From Bradyrhizobium sp. CCBAU 51627 (GTDB taxonomy: Bacteria > Pseudomonadota > Alphaproteobacteria > Rhizobiales > Xanthobacteraceae), in assembly GCF_028128765.1 (NCBI RefSeq), contig NZ_LBJG01000080.1, forward strand, positions 1-64,000: a stretch of DNA of 64,000 nt. Direction: 5' to 3'. Within the stretch, counting starts at the first letter, position 1; the number at the start of each line of letters is the position of its first letter. The position numbers and the translations under genes were made by a program. The notes beneath the pieces are model-generated. The model made no database searches and was not told the origin of the DNA. It was given only the letters and a program-made list of their open reading frames with translations. Below are positions 23,738 through 31,520 of the stretch, one piece after another.

Positions 23738-26737
23738 TTATTCCTCTCCCGCGAGCAACGCCGCGTTGCCGCCGGCGGCCGCGGTATTGATGGTCACGGT
23801 CTGCTCGGTGGCAAAGCGCGCGAGGTAATGCGGGCCGCCCGCCTTGGGCCCGGTTCCGGACAGGCCATTGCCGCCGAACGGCTGCACCCCGACCACCGCG
23901 CCGATCATGTTGCGGTTGACGTAGATGTTGCCGACCTGGACGCGCTCGATGATGGCCTCGATCGTGTCGTCGATGCGGGAGTGGACTCCGAGCGTCAGCC
24001 CGTAACCGGTGCGCTCGATCGCCTGTAGCACGCGGCCGAGCGTCTCGGCGCGGTAGCGCACCACATGCAGGATCGGGCCGAACACCTCCTCGGTGAGCTG
24101 GCCGGCATCCTTCAACTCGAAGATATGCGGTGCGACGAAGCAGCCATCCGGCGCGATGCCGGCGAAGTGCAGCCGCGCCTCGCTCTTCATCCGCGCAATG
24201 TGGGCATCGAGCCGCTGCTTGGCCTCGGTATCGATCACCGGGCCGACATGGGTTGCGACATCTGCGGGATCGCCGATCTTCAATTCGCGCGCGGCGCCCG
24301 CGATCATCTCGATCATGCGGTCGGCGACGTCCTCCTGGACGAACAGCAGCCGCAGCGCCGAGCAGCGCTGGCCGGCGGAACGGAAGGCGGAGGTCACCAC
24401 GTCATCGGCGACCTGCTCGGGCAGGGCGGTGGCATCCGCGATCATGGCGTTGATGCCGCCGGTCTCCGCGATGAGCGGCACGATCGGTCCATCCTTCGCA
24501 GCAAGGGTCCGGTTGATCTGACGCGCGACCTCGGTCGAGCCGGTGAAGACGACGCCGGCGATATCAGCGTGCGCCGTGAGTGCCGCGCCGATACGGCCGT
24601 CACCGGTGACGAGATGCAGTGCGCTATTCGGGATACCGGCCTCGTGCAGCAGCGCGACAGCCGTGCGCGCGATGCGCGGCGTCTGCTCGGCCGGCTTGGC
24701 CACGACGCTGTTGCCGGCCATCAGCGCGGCCGTGACCTGGCCGAGGAAAATCGCCAGCGGAAAATTCCACGGCGAGATCGCGACAAAGACCCCGCGGCCG
24801 CGCATGGCGAGCGCGTTGCTCTCGCCGGTCGGGCCCGGCATGGCGGTCTCGCTGCCGAACAGCTTTCGGCCCTGCGCGGCATAATAGCGGCAGAAGTCGG
24901 CGGCTTCGCGCAGCTCGGAGAGCGCGTCGTCGAGCGTCTTGCCGCCTTCGGCTTGCAAGAGTGCGATGAAATGCGCGGAGCGGCTCTCCAGGAGATGCGC
25001 GGCCTGCTCCAGCGCTGCCGCGCGTGTTGCCGCAGGGGTCCGGCTCCATCCAGCAAAGCCCGCGCGGGCCGCAGCGATCGCCGGTGCCGCCTGCTCAGGC
25101 GTTGCGTCGGGATTCGGCTTGAGGTCGGGCGTTGCGGCCTTGACCTCGGCGAGCAACCGGGCGAGCGCGGCGCGCTCGCCGAATTCGATGCCGGGTGAAT
25201 TGTGCCGCTCGGGTGCGAACAGATCGCCCGGCAGCGGAATTCTGGCATGATGCGCGTGATCGGGCCGGACGATGAGATCGACCGGGCGCTTCAACAGCGC
25301 GGGGACCGGCACGCGATAGTCGGCCGCCTGCGCCACGAAGGACGAATTGGCGCCGTTCTCGAGCAGCCGCCGGACCAGATAGGCGAGCAGGTCGCGATGG
25401 CTGCCGACCGGCGCATAGGTGCGGTAGGCGATCTCAGGGTGATCCTTGGCGAGTTGCTCGTAGAGCGCTTCGCCCATGCCGTGCAGCCGCTGGAATTCGA
25501 AGCCGCCGCTGCTACCTGCAAGCTCCAGCACGGTTGCGACGGTGAGAGCGTTGTGGGTGGCGAATTGCGGGAAGAGCCGCGGCCGCAAAGTGAGAAGCTT
25601 CGCCGTGCAGGCGACGTAGTTCAGATCCGTCATCGCCTTGCGGGTGAACACCGGATAGCCGTCGAGCCCGCGCTCCTGCGCGCGCTTGATCTCGGTGTCC
25701 CAATAGGCACCCTTCACGAGGCGCACCATCAGCTTTCGATCATGCGCGCGGGCCAGCTCGTGGACGTAGTCGATCACCGCGCCGGCGCGCTTCTGATAGG
25801 CCTGGATCGCGAGGCCAAAGCCGTCCCAGCCTTTCAGCGAGTCATCGGCGAGCGTTGCCGCGATCACGTCGAGCGACAGCTCCAGCCGGTCGGCCTCCTC
25901 GGCGTCGACGGTGAAGTTGAGGTCATGCGCCTTGGCGCGCCGCGCGAGATCCTGCAGTTGCGGAACGAGCTCGGCCATGACGCGGTCCCGGCTGATCGCC
26001 TCGAAGCGCGGATGCAGCGCCGAGAGCTTGACGGAGATGCCGGGCCGGTCGGGCAGGGGATGGTCGCCCGCGGCCTTGCCGATCGTTTCGATCGCGCTGG
26101 CATAGGCGTCGAAATAGCGCCTGGCATCGGCAGCCGTGCGCGCGCCTTCGCCGAGCATGTCGAAGGAGTAGCGCGACTTCTGGCCGGAGCGCGGCTTGCC
26201 TCGCTCCAGCGCCTGCTCGATGGTCTCGCCCAGCACGAAATGGTTGCCCATCAACCGCATCGCCTGGCGCGTGGCGGTGCGCACCGCCGGTGCGCCAAGC
26301 CGCTTCACCAGCCGGCCGATTGTGCCGTCCGGCGTCTCGCCGGGCTGGATCACCCGCGCTGACAGGCCAAGCGCCCAGGCCGAGGCGTTGACCAGGAACG
26401 CGGTGGACTTGGTCTCATGATGGATGAAGTCGCCCTCGCCGAGCTTGTCCTCGATGAACTGGTCGGCGGTGCGGGCATCGGGCACGCGCAGCAACGCCTC
26501 GGCCAAAACCATCAGCGCCAGCCCCTCCTTCGTCGAGAGCGCGAACTCGCGCAGCATGTCCTCGACCCCGCCGAGCCGGTCGTCGCGCTTGCGGATTGCC
26601 TCGATCAGCCGCGTCGCGGTGCGGTCGATCCGGGCGTCCTGCGGTGGGGTGAGATGCGACAACGGAAACAGGCGCACAGCCAAATCGGCGTCGTCAGGCG
26701 CGTAGGGGGCTGAGAAGGGCGGCGGGTTGTTCGGCAT
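23738..26737 (-). CDS. putA: Bifunctional proline dehydrogenase / delta-1-pyrroline-5-carboxylate dehydrogenase
   Basis: A 999-residue PutA that oxidises proline to glutamate in two steps. The FAD proline dehydrogenase barrel comes first (about 80-470; signature RRLLENGANSSF near 455, and LVKGAYWDTEIKRAQ), then the NAD aldehyde dehydrogenase domain (about 520-985) with LIAETGGINAMI and the catalytic Cys near residue 792 (SAGQRCSALR). It is shorter than the 1300-residue E. coli type: there is no N-terminal ribbon-helix-helix DNA-binding domain, consistent with a separate regulator, the divergent Lrp-type gene. Proline is the expected inducer. Confidence 0.97.
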   Translation of the reverse strand: MPNNPPPFSAPYAPDDADLAVRLFPLSHLTPPQDARIDRTATRLIEAIRKRDDRLGGVEDMLREFALSTKEGLALMVLAEALLRVPDARTADQFIEDKLGEGDFIHHETKSTAFLVNASAWALGLSARVIQPGETPDGTIGRLVKRLGAPAVRTATRQAMRLMGNHFVLGETIEQALERGKPRSGQKSRYSFDMLGEGARTAADARRYFDAYASAIETIGKAAGDHPLPDRPGISVKLSALHPRFEAISRDRVMAELVPQLQDLARRAKAHDLNFTVDAEEADRLELSLDVIAATLADDSLKGWDGFGLAIQAYQKRAGAVIDYVHELARAHDRKLMVRLVKGAYWDTEIKRAQERGLDGYPVFTRKAMTDLNYVACTAKLLTLRPRLFPQFATHNALTVATVLELAGSSGGFEFQRLHGMGEALYEQLAKDHPEIAYRTYAPVGSHRDLLAYLVRRLLENGANSSFVAQAADYRVPVPALLKRPVDLIVRPDHAHHARIPLPGDLFAPERHNSPGIEFGERAALARLLAEVKAATPDLKPNPDATPEQAAPAIAAARAGFAGWSRTPAATRAAALEQAAHLLESRSAHFIALLQAEGGKTLDDALSELREAADFCRYYAAQGRKLFGSETAMPGPTGESNALAMRGRGVFVAISPWNFPLAIFLGQVTAALMAGNSVVAKPAEQTPRIARTAVALLHEAGIPNSALHLVTGDGRIGAALTAHADIAGVVFTGSTEVARQINRTLAAKDGPIVPLIAETGGINAMIADATALPEQVADDVVTSAFRSAGQRCSALRLLFVQEDVADRMIEMIAGAARELKIGDPADVATHVGPVIDTEAKQRLDAHIARMKSEARLHFAGIAPDGCFVAPHIFELKDAGQLTEEVFGPILHVVRYRAETLGRVLQAIERTGYGLTLGVHSRIDDTIEAIIERVQVGNIYVNRNMIGAVVGVQPFGGNGLSGTGPKAGGPHYLARFATEQTVTINTAAAGGNAALLAGEE

Positions 26738-26802
26738 GGCGTCTCCTGGGGTTGAAAATCAGGATAAAGCCCGCATGACCGTGGTTCGATAGACAAGATA
26801 GC

Positions 26803-26821
26803 CATTTTGCCGTAAAAAATG
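26803..26821. promoter_or_regulatory. Candidate Lrp-type (PutR) operator between putA and putR
   Basis: An AT-rich inverted repeat CATTTT-N7-AAAATG in the 114-base divergent gap. Lrp/AsnC proteins bind AT-rich palindromes, and PutR is known to act on putA from the shared intergenic region in rhizobia and relatives. The exact site is my inference. Confidence 0.45.
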
Positions 26822-26851
26822 AAGCTTGCCGATCATTAAACCGCATAAAGT

Positions 26852-27313
26852 ATGGAACTCGATCGAATAGACCGGAAAATCCTCTCGATTTTGCAGGAGG
26901 ACGGGCGAATCGCCAATGTCGAGCTCGCCGAGCGCATCGGGCTGTCGCCGACCTCGGTCGGCGAGCGGCTGAAGCGGTTGCAGCGCGAGGGTTTTGTCGA
27001 AGGCTACGGTGCGCGACTCAATCCGCACCGGCTTGGGCTCGGCTTGCTCGTGTTCGTCGAGGTGCTGCTCGACAAGACCACGCCCGACAATTTCGAGCGC
27101 TTTGCGCGCGCGGTGAAACTGGCGCCCGAAGTGCTGGAGTGTCACATGGTTGCCGGCGGCTTCGATTATCTGGTGAAGGCGCGGCTGGCGGACATGACCG
27201 CGTATCGACGATTTCTCGGCGAGACCCTGCTGTCGATGCCGGGGGTGCGCGAGACGCGCACCTATGCGGTGATGGAGGAGATCAAGCGCGACGCACCGTT
27301 GCCGGTGGGCTGA
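26852..27313 (+). CDS. putR: Lrp/AsnC-family regulator, proline-responsive PutR
   Basis: A 153-residue regulator: N-terminal HTH (1-55: MELDRIDRKILSILQEDGRI and ELAERIGLSPTSVGERLKRL) and a C-terminal ligand-binding RAM domain (about 68-148: ARLNPHRLGLGLLVFVEVLL, ECHMVAGGFDYLVKARLADM). It is divergent from putA. By the known rhizobial and agrobacterial case it activates putA with proline and represses itself. Codon use is like the rest of the window. Confidence 0.94.
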   Translation: MELDRIDRKILSILQEDGRIANVELAERIGLSPTSVGERLKRLQREGFVEGYGARLNPHRLGLGLLVFVEVLLDKTTPDNFERFARAVKLAPEVLECHMVAGGFDYLVKARLADMTAYRRFLGETLLSMPGVRETRTYAVMEEIKRDAPLPVG

Positions 27314-27484
27314 CACGACATGCGGTCGCGATTGTCATTGCTGCGGCGTTGATCGGCGATCTCTCCAGGCAAATAACCTTTCGCGTGCAGTCGCAACGCC
27401 TGTCGTCGAGTGCACTGATCGTCTTCTAAATTTTTTTGGCCTCACTCCCGGAGCAGATCCGGGAGGCAGCAACGGCTGGCGGGC

Positions 27485-27685
27485 TTATACTTTGAGGTTC
27501 TCTGCGGAGGTCTTGCCCCGGTTTGCGATCTCTTCATATTCAACCGTCTGTCCCTCGTTGAGCGAGGAGAGGCCGGCTTTCTGCACTGCCGAGATATGCA
27601 CGAACACATCCTTGCCGCCCGACGCAGGCTGGATAAATCCATAACCCTTCGTCGGGTTGAACCACTTGACCGTACCTTTGGGCAT
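27485..27685 (-). CDS. Cold-shock domain protein
   Basis: A 66-residue single cold-shock domain. It has RNP1 (KGYGFIQP) and RNP2 (DVFVHISAV), start MPKGTVKWFNPTKG. It binds single-stranded RNA or DNA as an RNA chaperone. ATG at 27685 lies 6 bases after GGAGAAG; a GTG one codon upstream is less likely. Upstream is a 197-base AT-richer gap which could form the long leader typical of these mRNAs. A 8-base hairpin lies just 3' (27445-27467) but has no T-run in the right direction. Confidence 0.96.
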   Translation of the reverse strand: MPKGTVKWFNPTKGYGFIQPASGGKDVFVHISAVQKAGLSSLNEGQTVEYEEIANRGKTSAENLKV

Positions 27686-27882
27686 CACGTCTTCTCCGCG
27701 GGTCTTCCTCCGAGATCACGAACCGCCAGTCCCCGCCAACCGGCCGGTTCGGTCCTAACAGGATACGCGGAATGTGGCGGGCTTGGTAGATCAAACCACA
27801 TCCGCATTTTACCGAAATTCGCTCAACTTCGCGGCGTTTTTGCCTGATTTGCCCGTTTCGCGGTCAATTGGCCCTGATGCCG

Positions 27883-28191
27883 TCAATAAGTGGCAGCCAG
27901 GTAGTCCACGATCTTGCCGACGTCGGCCTCGGCGATCGGCGCGCCATAAACCTTGATCATCTTGGTCACTTCGGCCTGCCAGAAGGCTTTCTTGTCCTTC
28001 ATCGGCGGCTGGGTCGCGATGTAGTCGGACGAGTGGCAGGCGGCGCAATTGCCCTGCACGACCTCGAGATTGGGGCCGGGCCTGAAGGCTGCAGTTTCGT
28101 CGGGGGTCTTGTAATTGACCGGGGCGGCAAGGGCGGATCCTGCCAATGCGGCGGCGGCAAACGCGATGGCGCTGAGAACGGGGCGCTGCAT
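27883..28191 (-). CDS. sorB: Monoheme c-type cytochrome, sulfite dehydrogenase subunit B-like
   Basis: A 102-residue periplasmic cytochrome: signal peptide RPVLSAIAFAAAALAGSALA (1-23) and one heme motif CAACH (49-53) with likely axial Met (M64 or M78). It lies 11 bases after the molybdenum sulfite-oxidase gene, the SorAB layout known from Starkeya novella, in which SorB takes electrons from SorA and passes them to the respiratory chain. Of two in-frame ATGs I chose 28191, about 7 bases after the GAGGAG; the one at 28197 is too near it. Confidence 0.85.
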   Translation of the reverse strand: MQRPVLSAIAFAAAALAGSALAAPVNYKTPDETAAFRPGPNLEVVQGNCAACHSSDYIATQPPMKDKKAFWQAEVTKMIKVYGAPIAEADVGKIVDYLAATY

Positions 28192-28202
28192 GATCATTCT
28201 CC

Positions 28203-29402
28203 TCAGGCCACGCTGACGCGGACGGTTTCGACGACGTTGCGCAAATAACCGGCCGGGTTCCAGCGCGGCGTGTCCGGCTGCGTCTCTCCGGAATTGCTGG
28301 TGGCGCGCACCTTGAGTTCGACCTGGCCGGTCGCGAGCTTCACCGGCAACTTCCATTCGCGGAACGAGTAGTTGCCGAGATCCTTGCCGAGCTTGGCGGA
28401 GGCCCAGGTCTTGCCGCCGTCGGTGGAGACCGAGACGTCCTTGATGCCCTTGCCGCCGTCGAAAGCGATGCCGCGCAGCGTCGTCCGTCCGGCCTTCAGC
28501 TTGGCGCCATCAGGCACGTTGGTGATGAAGGAGCGGATGGTGAAGCGGTTGATCGGAATCGTCGCTTTCGGCGTCGTGCCGGGCTCGATCGAATTGTCGG
28601 GCGTATCCGGAATCCGGTAGGCCGACTTCATCCAGAAGCCGTCGTAGATGTTGTCGACGACGGTGATCTCGTTGAGGTGCTTGACCCAGTAGGTGCCGTA
28701 ATAGCCGGGCACCACCAGGCGCAACGGAAAGCCGTTGAGGAACGGAAGATCCTCGCCGTTCATGCCATAGGCCAGCATCACCTCGCCGTCGACAGCGTGA
28801 GCGAGGTCCAGGGCCTTGGCGAAGTCGGGTGTCTTGTCGGTGACCGGTCCGTCCATGCCGCCGAAGACGACCTGCTTGGCACCGGCCTGCACGCCCGCCA
28901 TGTCGAGCACGGTCTTGAGCGGCACACCGCGCCAGCGCGCATTGCCCATCGCGCCATTGGCGAGCTGGCCACCGGCAACACGCGGCTCGAAGAAGCCGCG
29001 GCTGTTGCCGGAGCATTGGTTGACGGCGACGATCTCGGTCGCCTTCATCTTCTTGATGTCCTTCAGCGACAGTTTGAGCGGCCTGTCGACCTTGCCCTTG
29101 ACCTCGAGCGTGAACTTGTCGGGATCGAGATTGTAGGGCAGGTCGGCGAGGTGATAGCGCACGAAGAACGCGTTGTTCGGCGTGATCGGGCCGTCGTTGA
29201 AGATTGCAAAGGGCGTCTCGAGCTGAGGCGGACGGCTGGTGAGCCCGATCATCGGCCGTTTCTGCGGATATTTCACCAGCGGCCGCTCGCCGTTGCCGAA
29301 CGGCAGCGTCACGGTGTCGAGGGCCAACGCCCTCGTGGAGTTCAGTGTGGCCGCCATGGCGGCAAGGCCCGCTCCTTTGAGCAGGTCGCGTCGGTCGAAC
29401 AT
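28203..29402 (-). CDS. sorA: Sulfite dehydrogenase molybdenum subunit (SorA-like)
   Basis: A 399-residue molybdopterin oxidoreductase of the sulfite oxidase family, oxidising sulfite to sulfate in the periplasm. It has a Tat signal (RRDLLKG, 4-10, then AGLAAMAATL), the molybdenum-ligand Cys C130 in VNQCSGNSRGFF, the pterin-binding RYHLADLPYNLDPD region and a C-terminal dimerisation domain (SVSTDGGKTWASAKLG). Start ATG at 29402 follows GGGAGGAG. With the downstream cytochrome this makes a SorAB-type enzyme. No thiosulfate-oxidising sox genes are adjacent. Confidence 0.88.
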   Translation of the reverse strand: MFDRRDLLKGAGLAAMAATLNSTRALALDTVTLPFGNGERPLVKYPQKRPMIGLTSRPPQLETPFAIFNDGPITPNNAFFVRYHLADLPYNLDPDKFTLEVKGKVDRPLKLSLKDIKKMKATEIVAVNQCSGNSRGFFEPRVAGGQLANGAMGNARWRGVPLKTVLDMAGVQAGAKQVVFGGMDGPVTDKTPDFAKALDLAHAVDGEVMLAYGMNGEDLPFLNGFPLRLVVPGYYGTYWVKHLNEITVVDNIYDGFWMKSAYRIPDTPDNSIEPGTTPKATIPINRFTIRSFITNVPDGAKLKAGRTTLRGIAFDGGKGIKDVSVSTDGGKTWASAKLGKDLGNYSFREWKLPVKLATGQVELKVRATSNSGETQPDTPRWNPAGYLRNVVETVRVSVA

Positions 29403-29611
29403 GTCGTCTCCTCCCGGAGCTTTTCGTTGGCTCGCGGTCATCACCGCGAAGCGCGCACTCATCTGTCTCAACCGCCAGGTTGAAGTCAATTCGTGCTTTC
29501 GCAGCAAGCCCATGCCATTGCGCTGCAGCAGGCCGGTGTTGCGGGAGAGGATTTCCTCACCTCCCCGCAAGCAAGCGGCGAAGGGGCGCATTTCCCCCCA
29601 TCGTTTGCACT

Positions 29612-31348
29612 TTACGCCGCCACGCGCTCGCTTCGATCGACGAGCGCCGACAAATCCCTCGTATCCGCAACGACGCGCACGACCATCGGCTCGTCGCGAC
29701 CGCGGATCGCGACCTCCTGCTTCGGCAGCGCCTCCTCGTGAAGGCCGGCAGTGCGCCGGACCTCCTCGGAGACGATCGCCTCGCAGGCCAGCGTCTTCGT
29801 CAGGTCCTGGAGCCGCGCCGCGACGTTCACGGCGTCGCCCAGCGCAGTGAAGACGATGTGATCGCGATAGCCGATGTCGCCGATGATGACCTCGCCGCCA
29901 TGGACGCCGATACCGAAGCGGATCGGCTGGCGCAGGTCGTGGCTCAGCAGCTCGTTGAGCTCGTCCACGTGCGTCGAAATGCCCGCCACCGCCTTCAGCG
30001 CCTGCCGGCAGGCGGTGTGCGGATCGGTCGTGAGGCCGAACAGCGCCAGCATGCCGTCGCCGACGAACTGGTTCGGCTGGCCGCCATTCTCGATCACGGC
30101 CTGCGATACTGCGCCCAGGAAACGGTTGACGATGAAGACGGTGTCGAACGGCAGGCGTTTCTCGGCGAGCTGCGTCGAGCCGCGCATGTCCACGAACAGG
30201 CTGACCAGATAGCGCTCCTGGCCGATCCTGGCCGGCGATGACGCCTGTGCGTTGGCCGCCAGCATCTGCGGCATGAACAGCTGAAAGAAGGAGATATCGC
30301 AGGTCGGCCGCAGCTGGCAGGCAAGCCGGATCGAGGGATCGGCGGTGCCGACGCGGGCCAGCACGAAGGCTTCGCGCTGCGATGGCTCGGGCAGGGTGCC
30401 GTGATCGCCGATGATGCGGATGCGGCAGGTCGAGCAGCGGGCACGGCCGCCGCAGACGCTGGCATGCGGCACGTTGTGCCGCAGGCTCGCCTCCAGCACG
30501 GAGAGACCCTTGGGCACGCGCACCGTCTTGCCGTTGCCGTAGGACAGCGCGATCATGCCGCCGCGACGTTCGCGCCAGCCGCGTACGCCGCGCGCGAGCA
30601 GCGCCAGCCCCAGCAGGCCGAAATAACCGATCGTCAGTCCGCCGGTGATGCGGTCGAGCGTATCGGCCTGTGCGAACGTGCCGACCTCGCGCTGCGTGTA
30701 ATTCTGCCGGCGCCAGTCGCTGTCCTCGCTGTCGGCGGCGATACTGCGGCCGCCCTGGTAGATGCCGAGCAGCGCCAGCGTCGGGATCAGCACGGCGGCC
30801 GCCAGCAGATACGGGGCCGCGCGCGCGAAGAACGGTTTCAGCCGGAGCCAGAAATAGATGCCGATGCAGCCATGCACCCAGGCGACGATCAGCAGGATCG
30901 TCATCGTCCAGAGCCGGGCGGGCGCCACGACGAAGAACAGATAGAGCTCCTGCGGATAGAGTTTTTCGTGCCCGTAAAGCGCCTGGCCGAGCCTGATACC
31001 GATCACATGCGCCATCACCAGCGCGGGGATGCTCAGCCCCAACACGAGCTGCAGCGGCTCGATCGTCCGCCAGCGGAACTGGCGGCGCTGGTACAGTGCG
31101 TACACGCCGAGACCCATGTGGGTGAGGGCGGCGGTGTAGAACACGATCGTAACCGGGAGGAACTGCCAGAACGCGGTGTGGTAATAGACCCCGACCTGCA
31201 TCGCATCGACCGAGATGTTGCCAAGCGCGTGGTTGAGGAAGTGGCTGACCACATAAGAGAACAGGATGACGCCGCAGACCAGCCGCACTTGCCGCGCGCT
31301 GGTCGAGCGGACGAGTTCGGACAATCGTGAAAGGGCGGTCGCGGCCAT
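29612..31348 (-). CDS. Membrane nucleotide cyclase with cytochrome-b-like domain and [2Fe-2S] ferredoxin domain
   Basis: A 578-residue three-part protein. Part 1 (20-250): at least five hydrophobic segments with His at H36, H40, H76, H114 and H159, resembling a succinate-dehydrogenase/fumarate-reductase-type cytochrome b. Part 2 (265-355): plant-type ferredoxin domain with C299, C305, C308 and C344 (CGGRARCSTC), the four ligands of a [2Fe-2S] cluster. Part 3 (380-545): class III cyclase with metal Asp D387 (FVDMRGST) and D431 (FVGDGMLALFG) and the transition-state pair N508/R512 (GDAVNVAARLQ). Likely a redox-sensing adenylate cyclase (inference from domain order). Confidence 0.92.
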   Translation of the reverse strand: MAATALSRLSELVRSTSARQVRLVCGVILFSYVVSHFLNHALGNISVDAMQVGVYYHTAFWQFLPVTIVFYTAALTHMGLGVYALYQRRQFRWRTIEPLQLVLGLSIPALVMAHVIGIRLGQALYGHEKLYPQELYLFFVVAPARLWTMTILLIVAWVHGCIGIYFWLRLKPFFARAAPYLLAAAVLIPTLALLGIYQGGRSIAADSEDSDWRRQNYTQREVGTFAQADTLDRITGGLTIGYFGLLGLALLARGVRGWRERRGGMIALSYGNGKTVRVPKGLSVLEASLRHNVPHASVCGGRARCSTCRIRIIGDHGTLPEPSQREAFVLARVGTADPSIRLACQLRPTCDISFFQLFMPQMLAANAQASSPARIGQERYLVSLFVDMRGSTQLAEKRLPFDTVFIVNRFLGAVSQAVIENGGQPNQFVGDGMLALFGLTTDPHTACRQALKAVAGISTHVDELNELLSHDLRQPIRFGIGVHGGEVIIGDIGYRDHIVFTALGDAVNVAARLQDLTKTLACEAIVSEEVRRTAGLHEEALPKQEVAIRGRDEPMVVRVVADTRDLSALVDRSERVAA

Positions 31349-31460
31349 GATTCGCTTGTATCAGTTCACTGAGGAGAACAGCCAGCGGAGAGTTAAATTC
31401 CGCGGGTAGATGGCCAATCCGATCACATGCCCGACAAGGTTACGTAACGGTAAGTCTTGT

Positions 31461-31520
31461 AGGTGGGCAAAAGCGCTCTTGCGCCGTATCCCGGGTCGCG
31501 CTTCGCCTGCCCGGGATGAC
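31461..31520. repeat. Intergenic repeat fragments before the glycosyltransferase gene
   Basis: Starts AGGTGGGCAAAAGCGC (a piece like the repeat at 54857-54954) and continues as an inverted repeat TCCCGGG...CCCGGGA around TCGCGCTTCGCCTG. The final A begins the ATG at 31516 of the next gene. Related short elements are at 46748-46777. Confidence 0.65.

Noticed and set aside
27440..27470. Hairpin CTCCCGGA...TCCGGGAG near the cold-shock gene as a terminator
   Set aside because: The T-run lies on the wrong side for the plus strand and reads as A on the minus strand, so it is not a standard terminator for either gene.
27883..28356. Longer cytochrome c start at 28356
   Set aside because: It would overlap the sulfite dehydrogenase gene by over 150 bases; the start at 28191 has a ribosome site and a clean signal peptide.
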